Below, piece by piece: positions 44,353 through 53,392 of a DNA stretch of 53,421 nucleotides. Both the position numbers and the translations under genes were made by a program. Numbering within the stretch: the stretch's first letter is position 1; each line of letters starts with the position of its first letter. Source of the DNA: Bacteroidales bacterium (GTDB lineage Bacteria > Bacteroidota > Bacteroidia > Bacteroidales > Tenuifilaceae); assembly GCA_028680705.1 (NCBI GenBank), contig JAQUJY010000009.1, positions 1 through 53,421 on the forward strand, in the 5' to 3' direction. The notes beneath the pieces were generated by a model. The model was not told the origin of the DNA and searched no databases. It was given only the letters and a program-made list of their open reading frames with translations.

Positions 44353-45297
44353 TTAGATATTTTTGCAATAGGGATGATAATCGCCCGAAAGGCCGATTGG
44401 CGTGGCATTACGAATATGGTGTACGGTTTGAATGGATACTTTAGAATCGGCTAGGCCAAAACCATTCCCCTTTAGAATCTCCTGATAGGTTACTGTATGC
44501 AAATCGGTAAAGCCTCCGCTAAACTCCAACTCATCGCCTTCAACTTCAATTGACCTATAGGTTCGCTGACCCGTTGCTAAAATTCCGGCTGGTACATCGG
44601 CGCTATCAACACTAAGGAACCAGCGCACACGGGCTCTTTTCAGACCTAGATAACCCGCAGCCTTCTCGGGACGAGAAAGGTGAACAATATTCTCCTGCAC
44701 ATCACCAAAAATCCACGTTAACATATCAAAAAAGTGCACTCCTATGTTTGTTGCTACCCCACCCGATTTTTGAGGGTCACCTTTCCATGATATAAAGTAC
44801 CAATTACCACGGCTTGTAATGTATGTTAGGTCTATATCAAAAACCTTATCCTTAGGCGCTTGCTCAACCTTTTTTTTAAGTGCAATAATTGATGGATGAT
44901 ACCTAAGCTGTAGAATAGTGTTTACCTTTCGCCCCGTTTCCTTCTCAATCTCGCTAAGAGCATCAACGTTCCAAGGGTTGAGCACAATAGGTTTTTCGCA
45001 AATGGCGTCGGCACCATGCCGCAATGCAAAGCGAATATGCGAGTCGTGCAAGTAGTTTGGAGTACAAATGCTAACATAGTCAATCTTAACACCTTGTCGC
45101 TTTAGTTTATCAAAGTGTCTATCGTATCGCTCAAACTCAATAAAGAAGTCGGACTTGGGAAAGTAACTATCCAAAATTCCTACACAATCATGATTATCGA
45201 GCGATGCTAGCAAATTATTGCCTGTGTCCTTAATGGCGCGTAAATGCCGAGGTGCTATGTAACCTGCAGAACCAATTAAACCAAAATTTTTTACCAT
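44353..45297 (-). CDS. Gfo/Idh/MocA oxidoreductase, WbpB/WlbA-like
   Basis: A 314-residue NAD enzyme. It starts MVKNFGLIGSAGYIAPRHLR, which matches the WbpB/WlbA group that oxidises C3 of UDP-N-acetylglucosaminuronate. Further marks are SLDNHDCVGILDSYFP, ICTPNYLHDSHIR, CEKPIVLNPWN and the catalytic SGGVATNIGVHFFDML segment. The C3-keto product is aminated by the DegT enzyme encoded two genes upstream. The gene lies 7 bases after the acetyltransferase gene. Confidence 0.92.
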   Translation of the reverse strand: MVKNFGLIGSAGYIAPRHLRAIKDTGNNLLASLDNHDCVGILDSYFPKSDFFIEFERYDRHFDKLKRQGVKIDYVSICTPNYLHDSHIRFALRHGADAICEKPIVLNPWNVDALSEIEKETGRKVNTILQLRYHPSIIALKKKVEQAPKDKVFDIDLTYITSRGNWYFISWKGDPQKSGGVATNIGVHFFDMLTWIFGDVQENIVHLSRPEKAAGYLGLKRARVRWFLSVDSADVPAGILATGQRTYRSIEVEGDELEFSGGFTDLHTVTYQEILKGNGFGLADSKVSIQTVHHIRNATPIGLSGDYHPYCKNI

Positions 45298-45304
45298 GAT
45301 AATA

Positions 45305-45883
45305 TTATTCCAATTTTACTATAAAGTCATCTTTAAGTGAGAATTCCTGCTTGCTCTCTGGGCAAATGGCAATTCCCTTATCGTTAAAATTAAGTCTATG
45401 CCCAAACTCGCTCATCCACCCGATATGCTTTGCAGGATTGCCAACAACCAATGAATAGGGCTTAACATCGCGAATTACTACTGCCCCTGCTCCTATAAAA
45501 CAGAACTCTCCAAGCGTAATGCCGCATACAATAGTTGAGTTTGCCCCAATGGTTGCGCCTTTTTTTACATAAGTTTTCAAATACTCACTTTTCCGGTTAA
45601 CGGCACTTCGAGGATTAATCACGTTAGTAAAGACCATTGATGGACCAAGGAAAACATCATCCTCACAAATAACACCAGTATATATGGATACGTTGTTTTG
45701 CACTTTCACATTATCCCCCAGTACAACATCTGGAGAAACTACTACATTCTGCCCTATGTTACATGCTTTACCAATTACACAGCCCGGCATAATATGGCTG
45801 AAATGCCAAATTTTGGTTCCTTCTCCAATGGTACAGTCTTCATCAATAACTGCTGTTTCGTGGGCAAAATACTGGTTTTCCAT
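45305..45883 (-). CDS. Left-handed beta-helix N-acetyltransferase, WbpD/WlbB-like
   Basis: A 192-residue hexapeptide-repeat acetyltransferase. It begins YFAHETAVIDEDCTIGEGTK and continues through about seven hexapeptide coils (VIGKACNIGQNVVVSPDVVL, ATIGANSTIVCGITLG, GAGAVVIRDVKPYSLVVGNP). This is the shape and length of WbpD/WlbB, which acetylates the 3-amino group of UDP-GlcNAc3NA using acetyl-CoA and works as a trimer. It sits between the aminotransferase and the C3 oxidase genes, as in known wbp/wlb clusters. Confidence 0.92.
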   Translation of the reverse strand: MENQYFAHETAVIDEDCTIGEGTKIWHFSHIMPGCVIGKACNIGQNVVVSPDVVLGDNVKVQNNVSIYTGVICEDDVFLGPSMVFTNVINPRSAVNRKSEYLKTYVKKGATIGANSTIVCGITLGEFCFIGAGAVVIRDVKPYSLVVGNPAKHIGWMSEFGHRLNFNDKGIAICPESKQEFSLKDDFIVKLE

Positions 45884-45929
45884 TAACTAAAATTTAGGGT
45901 AGACAAACCTAACTAAAACGGGTTTAAAA

Positions 45930-47069
45930 TCATAGTAAACTCAGAACATTCTCTGCAATATAATGCTGTACCTCTTGTGTTAACTCAGTGTGTATTGGTA
46001 ATGAGAGAACTATTTCAGAAAGCATAATGCTGTTGGGATACTCTTTAGCTGTGTCACTATCAACGTATGGTTCAAAGGCTTTCTGTTTGTGCAAAGGTAT
46101 TGGATAGTAAACCATTGCAGGAATTCCTTTCTCTTTCAACTTTTCAATAAGATGTTTCCTTTCAATATCAACCAACCGAAGTGTGTACTGATGGAATATA
46201 TGATTTGACCAGTTTACCCTTTGTGGTACAATTATTTTTTTGCACTCCCTAAACAAAGAATCGTAAAGCATGGCTGCTTCTTGTCGAGCCAAGTTGTACG
46301 CATCAAGATGCTTTAATTTAATGCTGAGAATAGCAGCCTGTATTGTATCGAGCCTTGAGTTAACCCCAATGCTGTCGTGGTGATATCGAATTCTCATACC
46401 ATGGTTGGCAATGGAACGAATCTCTTCGGCTAGGCGATCATCATTTGTAAAAAGTGCTCCTCCATCGCCGAAGCAACCCAAGTTTTTTGATGGAAAAAAC
46501 GATGTGCATCCAATTGTACCCATTGTTCCTGCTTTTGCAGACTCTCCATTACTAAAATAATAGGTTGCTCCTGTTGCCTGAGCTACATCCTCAACAACTG
46601 CTATTCCGTGCTCATTGGCAATATCAATAATTGCCTCCATGTTTGCGCATTGTCCAAAAAGATGCACAGGAATTATCGCCTTAGTTATAGGCGTGATGGC
46701 TTTTCGGAATGCATCGACACTAATTGTAAAATCATCAAGATTAACATCAACAAGAACTGGTTTTAGCCCAAGAAGTGCCACTACCTCAACGGTTGCAATA
46801 AAAGTAAAATCGGGGGCAATAACTTCGTCACCTGGTTTTAGTCCAAGAGCCATTAGAGCCAATTGAAGGGCATCCGTGCCATTTGCACAGCCTATAACGT
46901 GTTTTACTCCCAGAAAGGTGGCCAGTTCCCTTTCGAATTGACCAACCTGCTTCCCTTTAATAAAGGCGGTTTGGTCAATAACCTCCTGAATGGCCGCATC
47001 AACCTCTGGTTTTATTTTTAGGTATTGACCCTTTAGGTCAACCATCTGCAAATTGGTTGGAATACTCAT
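45930..47069 (-). CDS. DegT/DnrJ/EryC1 aminotransferase, WbpE/WlbC-like
   Basis: A 379-residue PLP aminotransferase that adds an amino group to a keto sugar nucleotide. The N-terminus MVDLKGQYLKIKPEVDAAI, then GCANGTDALQLALMALGLKP, VVEDVAQATGA and the PLP lysine in TSFFPSKNLGCFGDGGA are all in place. The first segment and length fit the WbpE/WlbC group, which converts the 3-keto-uronic acid to the 3-amino form using glutamate. It is the first gene of the cassette, and a terminator separates it from rny upstream. Confidence 0.93.
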   Translation of the reverse strand: MSIPTNLQMVDLKGQYLKIKPEVDAAIQEVIDQTAFIKGKQVGQFERELATFLGVKHVIGCANGTDALQLALMALGLKPGDEVIAPDFTFIATVEVVALLGLKPVLVDVNLDDFTISVDAFRKAITPITKAIIPVHLFGQCANMEAIIDIANEHGIAVVEDVAQATGATYYFSNGESAKAGTMGTIGCTSFFPSKNLGCFGDGGALFTNDDRLAEEIRSIANHGMRIRYHHDSIGVNSRLDTIQAAILSIKLKHLDAYNLARQEAAMLYDSLFRECKKIIVPQRVNWSNHIFHQYTLRLVDIERKHLIEKLKEKGIPAMVYYPIPLHKQKAFEPYVDSDTAKEYPNSIMLSEIVLSLPIHTELTQEVQHYIAENVLSLL

Positions 47070-47084
47070 AAGGATTGATTTTAA

Positions 47085-47121
47085 TTAAAAAAGCCCCTTC
47101 GAGTCGAACTCAGCCAGGGCT
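47085..47121 (-). terminator. Terminator of rny
   Basis: Stem AGCCC/GGGCT with a 20-base inner part; on the minus strand TTTTTTAATT follows. It separates rny from the sugar cassette. Confidence 0.8.
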
Positions 47122-47148
47122 AAAATAAAATATTGTCAAAATTTACTA

Positions 47149-48684
47149 CTACTTAGCATAGCTAATTGCCCGGGTTTCTCTAATTACAGTAACTTTAACC
47201 TGACCTGGATATGTCATATCGTCCTGTATTTTCTTTGCAATATCGTACGATAAACTAGCGGCCTCCTCATCAGACACCTTTTCGCTACCTACGATAACTC
47301 TTAGTTCTCTACCTGCTTGTATTGCAAATGTTTTAGTAACTCCAGGATAATTCAAGGCTAAACCTTCCATCTCTTTCAATCGTTTGATATAAGATTCTAC
47401 CACCTCGCGACGAGCACCAGGGCGGGCTCCCGAAATAGCATCACATACCTGAACTATCGGGGCAATAAGTGTCTCCATCTCCACCTCATCGTGGTGAGAT
47501 CCTATGGCATTACAAACCTCAGGCTTCTCCTTATAACGTTCAGCAAGTTTCATACCTAGAACTGCGTGTGGTATCTCTGGCTCATCGTCGGGCACCTTAC
47601 CAATATCATGGAGTAATCCTGCTCTTTTAGCAAGTTTGGCGTTTAGACCAAGTTCAGAGGCCATAATAGCGCAAAGGTTTGCCACCTCTCGTGAATGCTG
47701 CAACAAATTTTGTCCGTAGGATGAGCGATACTTCATTTTGCCCACCAGACGGATAAGTTCTGGATGCAAACCGTGAATACCTAAATCGATGGAAGTACGC
47801 TTACCAATTTCTATAATCTCTTCCTCAATCTGTTTTTGCGTTTTTTGTACAACCTCCTCAATGCGCGCAGGGTGAATTCTTCCATCAGTAACTAGCTGAT
47901 GAAGTGCAAGACGAGCAATTTCACGGCGTACGGGGTCGAAACCAGAAAGGATAATAGCTTCGGGAGTGTCATCAACAATAATCTCTACTCCTGTGGCCGC
48001 CTCTAATGCCCTAATATTTCGCCCTTCGCGGCCGATTATACGACCTTTAATCTCATCAGAATCGATATGGAAAACGGTAACCGCATTCTCAACAGCCGAC
48101 TCTGTTGCCACCCTTTGAATGGTATTTACAACTATTCGTTTAGCCTCCTTTTGAGCTGTCATCTTAGCCTCGTCCATTACCTCATTGATGTACGACATGG
48201 CCTCAGTTTTAGACTCAGCCTTAAGCGATTCGATAATCTGGCTTTTGGCCTCTTCGGCTGACATTCCAGAAATTGTTTCAAGTTTTTCAACCTGTGCTCG
48301 GTGTAATCTATCCAGTTCCTCTGTACGCTTATCAACCAGTTGTATCTGATTGGTTAGGTTGTCACGGATTGAATCAACCTCCTTTTGCTTGCGCTGAAAC
48401 TCTTCGGATTTCTGAGAGAAAAGGGTTTCGCGCTGTTTCAGCTTATTCTCTGTCTGAACAATTTTTGAATTACGCTCGTTAAACGCCTTTTCGTGGTCGC
48501 CTTTTAGCTGTAGAAACTTCTCTTTTGCCTGAAGTATTTTCTCCTTTCGGATAACCTCTGCCTCAATTTCCGCTTCGCGGATAATAGCTCCCCTTTTCTT
48601 CGACAATAACGTATTCCATAAAAAGTATGAAATAAGCATCGTAACTATAAGGGTTGATGCAGCTACTATAATTATTAGTGCCAT
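47149..48684 (-). CDS. rny: Ribonuclease Y
   Basis: A 511-residue membrane-bound endoribonuclease that starts mRNA decay. One N-terminal helix (residues 2-23, [20 protein letters not shown]) anchors it. A long coiled coil (about 30-190) follows, then a KH RNA-binding domain ([20 protein letters not shown] near 212) and an HD metal domain ([15 protein letters not shown], His-Asp near 360). Length and order are normal. It is downstream of zapA and the 6S RNA gene. Confidence 0.96.
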   Translation of the reverse strand: MALIIIVAASTLIVTMLISYFLWNTLLSKKRGAIIREAEIEAEVIRKEKILQAKEKFLQLKGDHEKAFNERNSKIVQTENKLKQRETLFSQKSEEFQRKQKEVDSIRDNLTNQIQLVDKRTEELDRLHRAQVEKLETISGMSAEEAKSQIIESLKAESKTEAMSYINEVMDEAKMTAQKEAKRIVVNTIQRVATESAVENAVTVFHIDSDEIKGRIIGREGRNIRALEAATGVEIIVDDTPEAIILSGFDPVRREIARLALHQLVTDGRIHPARIEEVVQKTQKQIEEEIIEIGKRTSIDLGIHGLHPELIRLVGKMKYRSSYGQNLLQHSREVANLCAIMASELGLNAKLAKRAGLLHDIGKVPDDEPEIPHAVLGMKLAERYKEKPEVCNAIGSHHDEVEMETLIAPIVQVCDAISGARPGARREVVESYIKRLKEMEGLALNYPGVTKTFAIQAGRELRVIVGSEKVSDEEAASLSYDIAKKIQDDMTYPGQVKVTVIRETRAISYAK

Positions 48685-48787
48685 TTTATTTGTATTTAGT
48701 AAAAACTTTAAAAGAACGATATGTAAAATTGGGCTAAGCCCAAAGCCTTAAAAGCAATTTTGGGTTTACAAAAAAGCATAAAAAAAA

Positions 48788-48980
48788 CCCGCATTGTTTT
48801 CCCTAGATTTATGAAACCCCAGTTAGACATGGGAGGAGAGGCCGCTAAATTTGAACTTCCAATGTCTCATAAAATGAGATTTCAAACTAGCTGAAATAAG
48901 GCCTGTTCTACGATAGCTTAAGTCCTACTCCAATTTGTGTAGTGTTGAGTTTCGCAAAATGTTAAGGAAACAATGCGGGC
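48788..48980 (-). ncRNA. ssrS: 6S RNA
   Basis: A long closing stem pairs GCCCGCATTGTTTCC (48980-48966 on the minus strand) with GGAAAACAATGCGGG (about 48802-48788), one bulge apart. About 160 bases between them can form the long rod with a central open bubble that mimics an open promoter. Eight T follow the 3' arm on the minus strand, giving a terminator. Total length of about 193 bases matches 6S RNA, which binds housekeeping RNA polymerase. Its place directly after zapA is the synteny known for ssrS in many bacteria. It starts only 3 bases after the zapA stop, so it is either processed from that transcript or has its promoter inside zapA. Confidence 0.82.
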
Positions 48981-48983
48981 ATA

Positions 48984-49292
48984 TTATTTTAAAGAACGTA
49001 TATTACTCTTTTCTAGATAATTGTCTAACCACTCATCCAACTCATTTAACTCATCAACCAGAGGAGCAACCTCAAATCGATTTTCACTCTCGAGTAGCTT
49101 TATAACAAATTGCAAAGCGGCCATTGCTAAAAAATCCTGTAAATCCTTATCAGTGTAACGTTGCTTGTAAAGCAACACCTTTTCGTTTATTGTTCTAGCA
49201 GCTTTGCGTATCTTTTCTTCGTCACTTCTATCAATTTTTAGTGGATAGAACCTATCGGCAACGTTTACGCGTATTGAAAGTTTATCCGCCAT
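48984..49292 (-). CDS. zapA: ZapA, FtsZ-ring associated protein
   Basis: A 102-residue protein. It begins DKLSIRVNVADRFYPLKIDR and then has the helical DEEKIRKAARTINEKVLLYK, the dimer-forming domain of ZapA, followed by a C-terminal coiled coil. It cross-links FtsZ filaments at the division site. It follows the small coiled-coil gene by 15 bases and precedes the 6S RNA gene. Confidence 0.9.
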   Translation of the reverse strand: MADKLSIRVNVADRFYPLKIDRSDEEKIRKAARTINEKVLLYKQRYTDKDLQDFLAMAALQFVIKLLESENRFEVAPLVDELNELDEWLDNYLEKSNIRSLK

Positions 49293-49307
49293 AGAATTGA
49301 TTCAAAA

Positions 49308-49601
49308 TTATCTATTTAAAAGAGCAATGCATTTGTCAATTTCCCGCACAACCATATCAACCTTAATCTTTGCGTCATGGGCATCTTCACTCGAAGTAAC
49401 AAATGCTTTTGCAAGCTGTTGCTGATTATACTTCTTATCAAGTTCGATGTAGGCAATTTCCCTCTCTTGCATAACATTTTCGAGTGTTGCCATTTGCTCC
49501 TTAAGTTTTAGGTTCTCTCCCTTTAACTTTTCATAGGCAGATATTAGCTCTTCAATTTTTGATTTAAGCTTTATGTGTATTGATTTCTGCTCTATGTTCA
49601 T
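49308..49601 (-). CDS. Small coiled-coil protein encoded before ZapA
   Basis: A 97-residue protein that is almost wholly coiled coil. Heptads run from about residue 10 to 60 (KLKSKIEELISAYEKLKGEN, LKLKEQMATLENVMQ). It resembles ZapB in size and character but I cannot claim homology. Its position 15 bases before zapA on the same strand suggests a cell-division role. Confidence 0.75.
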   Translation of the reverse strand: MNIEQKSIHIKLKSKIEELISAYEKLKGENLKLKEQMATLENVMQEREIAYIELDKKYNQQQLAKAFVTSSEDAHDAKIKVDMVVREIDKCIALLNR

Positions 49602-49704
49602 GCGCCCTGATTAATTAGTACAAAGTTACAACGAGTTTAACAGATTATCAAAAAAAATGATTCCTATTTTTTAACAGTATAAGCTAAAAAAGTTATAAAA
49701 TGGG

Positions 49705-49712
49705 TAGTTTTG
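49705..49712 (+). promoter_or_regulatory. Bacteroidota-type -7 element
   Basis: TAGTTTTG fits TAnnTTTG and lies 28 bases before the M23 peptidase ATG. No clear -33 element. Confidence 0.45.
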
Positions 49713-49740
49713 CCTATATAATTAAATCCTAACTGTAACT

Positions 49741-51477
49741 ATGAAATTAATTCACTTTGCGCTTTCAATCTTTCTCACAGTATTTGTGCTAAATACAGCA
49801 ACAGCACAACCAGACCAAAGCCCATACAACCTTTATCCCCCATTAAAAAAAAGCCTTGGGCTATCGGGTTCGTTTGGTGAGATTAGAACCAATAGTTTAC
49901 ATACGGGAATAGACTTTCGCACTGGAGGACAAATCGGTTCTAAAGTATACGCATCGGACGATGGATACGTATCGAGGTTAAAGGTAAGCAGCGTAGGATA
50001 TGGAAATGCCATATACATAGAACACCCCAATGGGCTAACCACTGTTTATGGGCACTTGCACAAGTACTCACCCGAAATAGAGCAATACGTTAAGGAACAA
50101 CAATACAAAGAACGTAGCTTTGAAGTTGATATTCACCCTTCGCCTAATGTAATAACCATTAAGCGTGGTGAGGTAATTGGGCTAAGCGGAAACTCTGGAA
50201 GTTCTGGTGGACCCCATCTACATTACGAGATAAGGAAGACCATAAACCAAGAACCACAGAACCCAGCCTTTAGCAACCTAAACATTACTAATAACCTTAT
50301 ACCTGTTATACGGGGAGTGTGGTTATATAACCTAGGCAACATCCCCTCACCTAGTACAATTAACAGCAGAGAGGAGATTATTGTTCAATACAAAAATGGA
50401 GTTTACGCTTATGGTGATACTATTTTTGCCGATGGCAACCTAGGCCTTGGAGTAGAGGCATACGATTATGTGAACAGCCAAAGCCTCCGATGTGGAATTT
50501 ATAGCATAAAAATGTTTGTGAATGACACCCTAAAATACCATTTTGATATGGATGGATTTCGGTTTAATGAATCAAGGTACGCCAATAGCCATATTGATTA
50601 TGCCCTTAGGCAGCAGACGGGGAAACGTGCCCACAAGTTGTTTACTGAGCCTAATAATAAACTCAGAATCTACAAAACCCTTAAGAACAATGGGGTTATT
50701 AGTACACGCATTGACGGTATATACAATGTAAGGGTAGAAATATCCGATGCATACCAAAATAAAACCATGCTAGCACTAGTAGTTAAAGGCTTGCAAAGTA
50801 CCAATAGTTCATCGGTAAGCCTTTTGCCTATGGAGCAAACTAATGGAGTTCTATGGCCATACTTTAAGGACAACGAGTTCTCCACCAGTCAATTCACCGT
50901 CTCAATGCCTGCTGAGGCGCTATACAATAGCATTTACTTTATCTATAAAACAGCAGATTCGGTTGGATTTGATTATTCTCCAATAATTTCGGTACACAAC
51001 AGGTTTACACCTGTGCACAAAAACTATAAGCTAACAATTAATAGCCGAAAAATAAATGAAAACTTAAAAAGCAAAGCCTTGATTGCTACCATTAATACTA
51101 AAAACGAGATAGAGGCCGTTGGGGGTACCTACAGCAATGGCTCTGTTACAGCCAGGCTTAATTACTTTGGTGATTTTTTTGTTGCTGTTGACACCATTGC
51201 CCCAGAAATAAAGCTGATAAATACTGTGGCAGAGAATGACTACAGCAACGAGGAGTCGATAATGTTTTTAGTAAAAGATAATCTGAGCGGTGTATCGAGT
51301 ATAACTGGAACCATCGATGGTAAATGGGCACTTTTTGAGTACGATAAAAAAAACGATATAGTTTTCTATAAGTTCGATAGTGAACGATTGCAAGAAGGAA
51401 AAAGGCACAAACTTTCACTTGAGGTTGCTGATGCTAAAGATAATATAAGCAGTATTGACTACTGGTTTTACTGGTAA
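49741..51477 (+). CDS. Exported M23 (LytM-like) peptidase with large C-terminal part
   Basis: A 578-residue protein. A signal peptide (MKLIHFALSIFLTVFVLNTA, cleavage near TAQP) exports it. The LytM zinc domain covers about residues 35-185: HTGIDF gives ligands His54 and Asp58, YGHLHKYS a conserved His, and HLHYE the catalytic and ligand His159/His161. An insert of about 25 residues (QYVKEQQYKERSFEVDIHPS) lies in this domain. The remaining 390 residues are beta-rich, possibly Ig-like, with unknown role. It likely cleaves peptidoglycan cross-links. Monocistronic. Confidence 0.92.
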   Translation: MKLIHFALSIFLTVFVLNTATAQPDQSPYNLYPPLKKSLGLSGSFGEIRTNSLHTGIDFRTGGQIGSKVYASDDGYVSRLKVSSVGYGNAIYIEHPNGLTTVYGHLHKYSPEIEQYVKEQQYKERSFEVDIHPSPNVITIKRGEVIGLSGNSGSSGGPHLHYEIRKTINQEPQNPAFSNLNITNNLIPVIRGVWLYNLGNIPSPSTINSREEIIVQYKNGVYAYGDTIFADGNLGLGVEAYDYVNSQSLRCGIYSIKMFVNDTLKYHFDMDGFRFNESRYANSHIDYALRQQTGKRAHKLFTEPNNKLRIYKTLKNNGVISTRIDGIYNVRVEISDAYQNKTMLALVVKGLQSTNSSSVSLLPMEQTNGVLWPYFKDNEFSTSQFTVSMPAEALYNSIYFIYKTADSVGFDYSPIISVHNRFTPVHKNYKLTINSRKINENLKSKALIATINTKNEIEAVGGTYSNGSVTARLNYFGDFFVAVDTIAPEIKLINTVAENDYSNEESIMFLVKDNLSGVSSITGTIDGKWALFEYDKKNDIVFYKFDSERLQEGKRHKLSLEVADAKDNISSIDYWFYW

Positions 51478-51495
51478 AAACATTTAGGCATAAAC

Positions 51496-51529
51496 TTTGC
51501 ACTAGTGCACGCAGTATTTTGTACCTTTG
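51496..51529 (+). promoter_or_regulatory. Bacteroidota-type promoter of the 51566 gene
   Basis: TTTG at 51496-51499 and TACCTTTG at 51522-51529 with a 22-base spacer, slightly longer than usual. The RNA would start near 51533. Confidence 0.6.
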
Positions 51530-51565
51530 TCATAATAACTTAACCATCTGTAAATCAATGCCAAA

Positions 51566-52261
51566 ATGAGAAACAAAAAGATAATACTTGTTCTTGTACT
51601 TTTAGGCTTTTCTGTGAGTTTAACTGCACAAAACTATAGAAATAAGCAACTTGCTCTTATATCCTATAGCTATAATATACACCCAAATATAAAACCACAA
51701 CTTGATGAATTCGCCTACCTTTTACCCGACTTACAAGAACCAAAGACCGATAAAACTATTGCTATCCTAAAGAATAATTCGTGGCAAATTCTGAAAGAAC
51801 GCCTTGAAGAAGAAACAAACATGTATATCTTACCCATAACTGCCCATGGCAAAGATTTTAAATACGATGAGTATGGGTATCCTAATATGACAATAAACAG
51901 GGCCTTAAGGAAAGGAAATGCAAGATACTACATAAGAGTTAGTATCGCAATAGCAGCATACTCAAACAAAACCGATAAGGGGTATGGAACGACTGTAAAC
52001 AAAGACACTACCAAAACCCCTGAGGCAATTTCTGAAGGATTGTTGATACCGGAAATTACTATTGAAGTTACCACATACACAAGAGATGGGATACTACCAA
52101 TGCAAAAAGTAGTTGGAAGTGCAATGGCAACCGAACCTTGGGTTATTAGTCCATCTACATTTGATGGTTTAAAAAAGGGAGAAGATTATAAGCTAGATGA
52201 CCCCAACAATATTATGGGATTGATTAACAGCGCCATCACAAATCTCCTAAGGAATTTCTAA
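51566..52261 (+). CDS. Exported protein of unknown function
   Basis: A 231-residue protein with a signal peptide (MRNKKIILVLVLLGFSVSLT, cleavage near AQN). The mature domain looks mixed alpha/beta, with Tyr-rich segments (YSYNIHPNIKPQLDEFAYLL, YYIRVSIAIAAYSNKTDKGY). No catalytic motif or family is recognised. It is the first gene of a two-gene unit; anmK starts 3 bases after its stop, so the two are likely translationally coupled. Confidence 0.75.
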   Translation: MRNKKIILVLVLLGFSVSLTAQNYRNKQLALISYSYNIHPNIKPQLDEFAYLLPDLQEPKTDKTIAILKNNSWQILKERLEEETNMYILPITAHGKDFKYDEYGYPNMTINRALRKGNARYYIRVSIAIAAYSNKTDKGYGTTVNKDTTKTPEAISEGLLIPEITIEVTTYTRDGILPMQKVVGSAMATEPWVISPSTFDGLKKGEDYKLDDPNNIMGLINSAITNLLRNF

Positions 52262-52264
52262 TCT

Positions 52265-53350
52265 ATGCAACCCGCTTCACACCAAAACATTTCAGCACAT
52301 AACAAATACGTCATCGGACTGATGTCTGGCACTTCGCTCGATGGCCTAGATATTTGCCTTTGCAGGTTTGTACACACTGAAGGACAATGGTCTTTTGAAA
52401 TTGTGGAGGGAATAACCATTGATTATTCTCATAAAATTAAGCAACAGCTGATTAACAGTAAGAATTTTACAGGCGAGCAGCTTTGGAGATTCCACTGCGA
52501 TTATGGAAAATGGATTGGCAAACAGGTACACCAATTTATGCAAAGCATAAAAGTTCATATTTCCCTTATAGGTTCGCATGGACACACGGTATTCCACAAT
52601 CCACAAAATGGCTACACTGCACAAATTGGCCATGGTGCCTATATTGCAGCCGAGACTGGAATCCCCTGCGTTTGTGATTTTCGCTCGGGCGATATTGCTC
52701 ATGGAGGACAAGGTGCACCACTAGTACCAATTGGCGACGAACTCCTTTTTAGCGAGTACCATTTCTGCATAAACCTTGGCGGAATTGCCAATATATCCTT
52801 CAGCGATAATCAACAAAGAGTTGCCTATGATATTTGCCCCGCAAACATGGCCATTAACCTAATCGCAAACCGAATGGGTTTTGATATGGACAAAGATGGA
52901 ACTATTGCAAAGAGTGGGACTGTAGACAATGAACTGCTTAACTCACTTAATCAGATTGCTTTCTATAAACAAAAAGGAGCAAAATCGTTAGGGCGAGAGT
53001 GGTTCGAAGAAGTTTTTGAACCAATTATTAAAGCAAAAGTTTTAACCCCAGAAAACACCATACGCACAATATACGAACACATTGCTATTCAAATCTCATT
53101 ATCCACCAACCACAAGCCCACGGGGAACATTCTGGTAACAGGCGGGGGAGCTAACAATAAATTTCTCATCAAACTTATTAGTAAAAAATGCACAGGTCAG
53201 GTTATCGTACCCAGCCCCCTAATCGTAGACTATAAGGAGGCATTAATCTTTGGATTTCTTGCAATTCTCTATCAGAATAAAATCGCATCTTGTCTCTCCT
53301 CTGCAACGGGTGCTCGTATGAACTCAATTGGCGGATGCCTCTATTTTTAA
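52265..53350 (+). CDS. anmK: Anhydro-N-acetylmuramic acid kinase
   Basis: A 361-residue kinase of cell-wall recycling. It hydrolyses and phosphorylates 1,6-anhydro-MurNAc to MurNAc 6-phosphate using ATP. Marks are YVIGLMSGTSLDGLDICLC near the N-terminus, IGSHGHTVFHNP, CDFRSGDIAHGGQGAPLVPI, the catalytic/nucleotide INLGGIANISF and ILVTGGGANNKFL. Length is normal. The next recycling enzyme, MurQ, is not in the window. It is coupled to the exported unknown upstream and ends at a terminator. Confidence 0.95.
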   Translation: MQPASHQNISAHNKYVIGLMSGTSLDGLDICLCRFVHTEGQWSFEIVEGITIDYSHKIKQQLINSKNFTGEQLWRFHCDYGKWIGKQVHQFMQSIKVHISLIGSHGHTVFHNPQNGYTAQIGHGAYIAAETGIPCVCDFRSGDIAHGGQGAPLVPIGDELLFSEYHFCINLGGIANISFSDNQQRVAYDICPANMAINLIANRMGFDMDKDGTIAKSGTVDNELLNSLNQIAFYKQKGAKSLGREWFEEVFEPIIKAKVLTPENTIRTIYEHIAIQISLSTNHKPTGNILVTGGGANNKFLIKLISKKCTGQVIVPSPLIVDYKEALIFGFLAILYQNKIASCLSSATGARMNSIGGCLYF

Positions 53351-53392
53351 TCTCATAGCTAAACTAACACCATAGTTTCTCATCAAAGGTTG

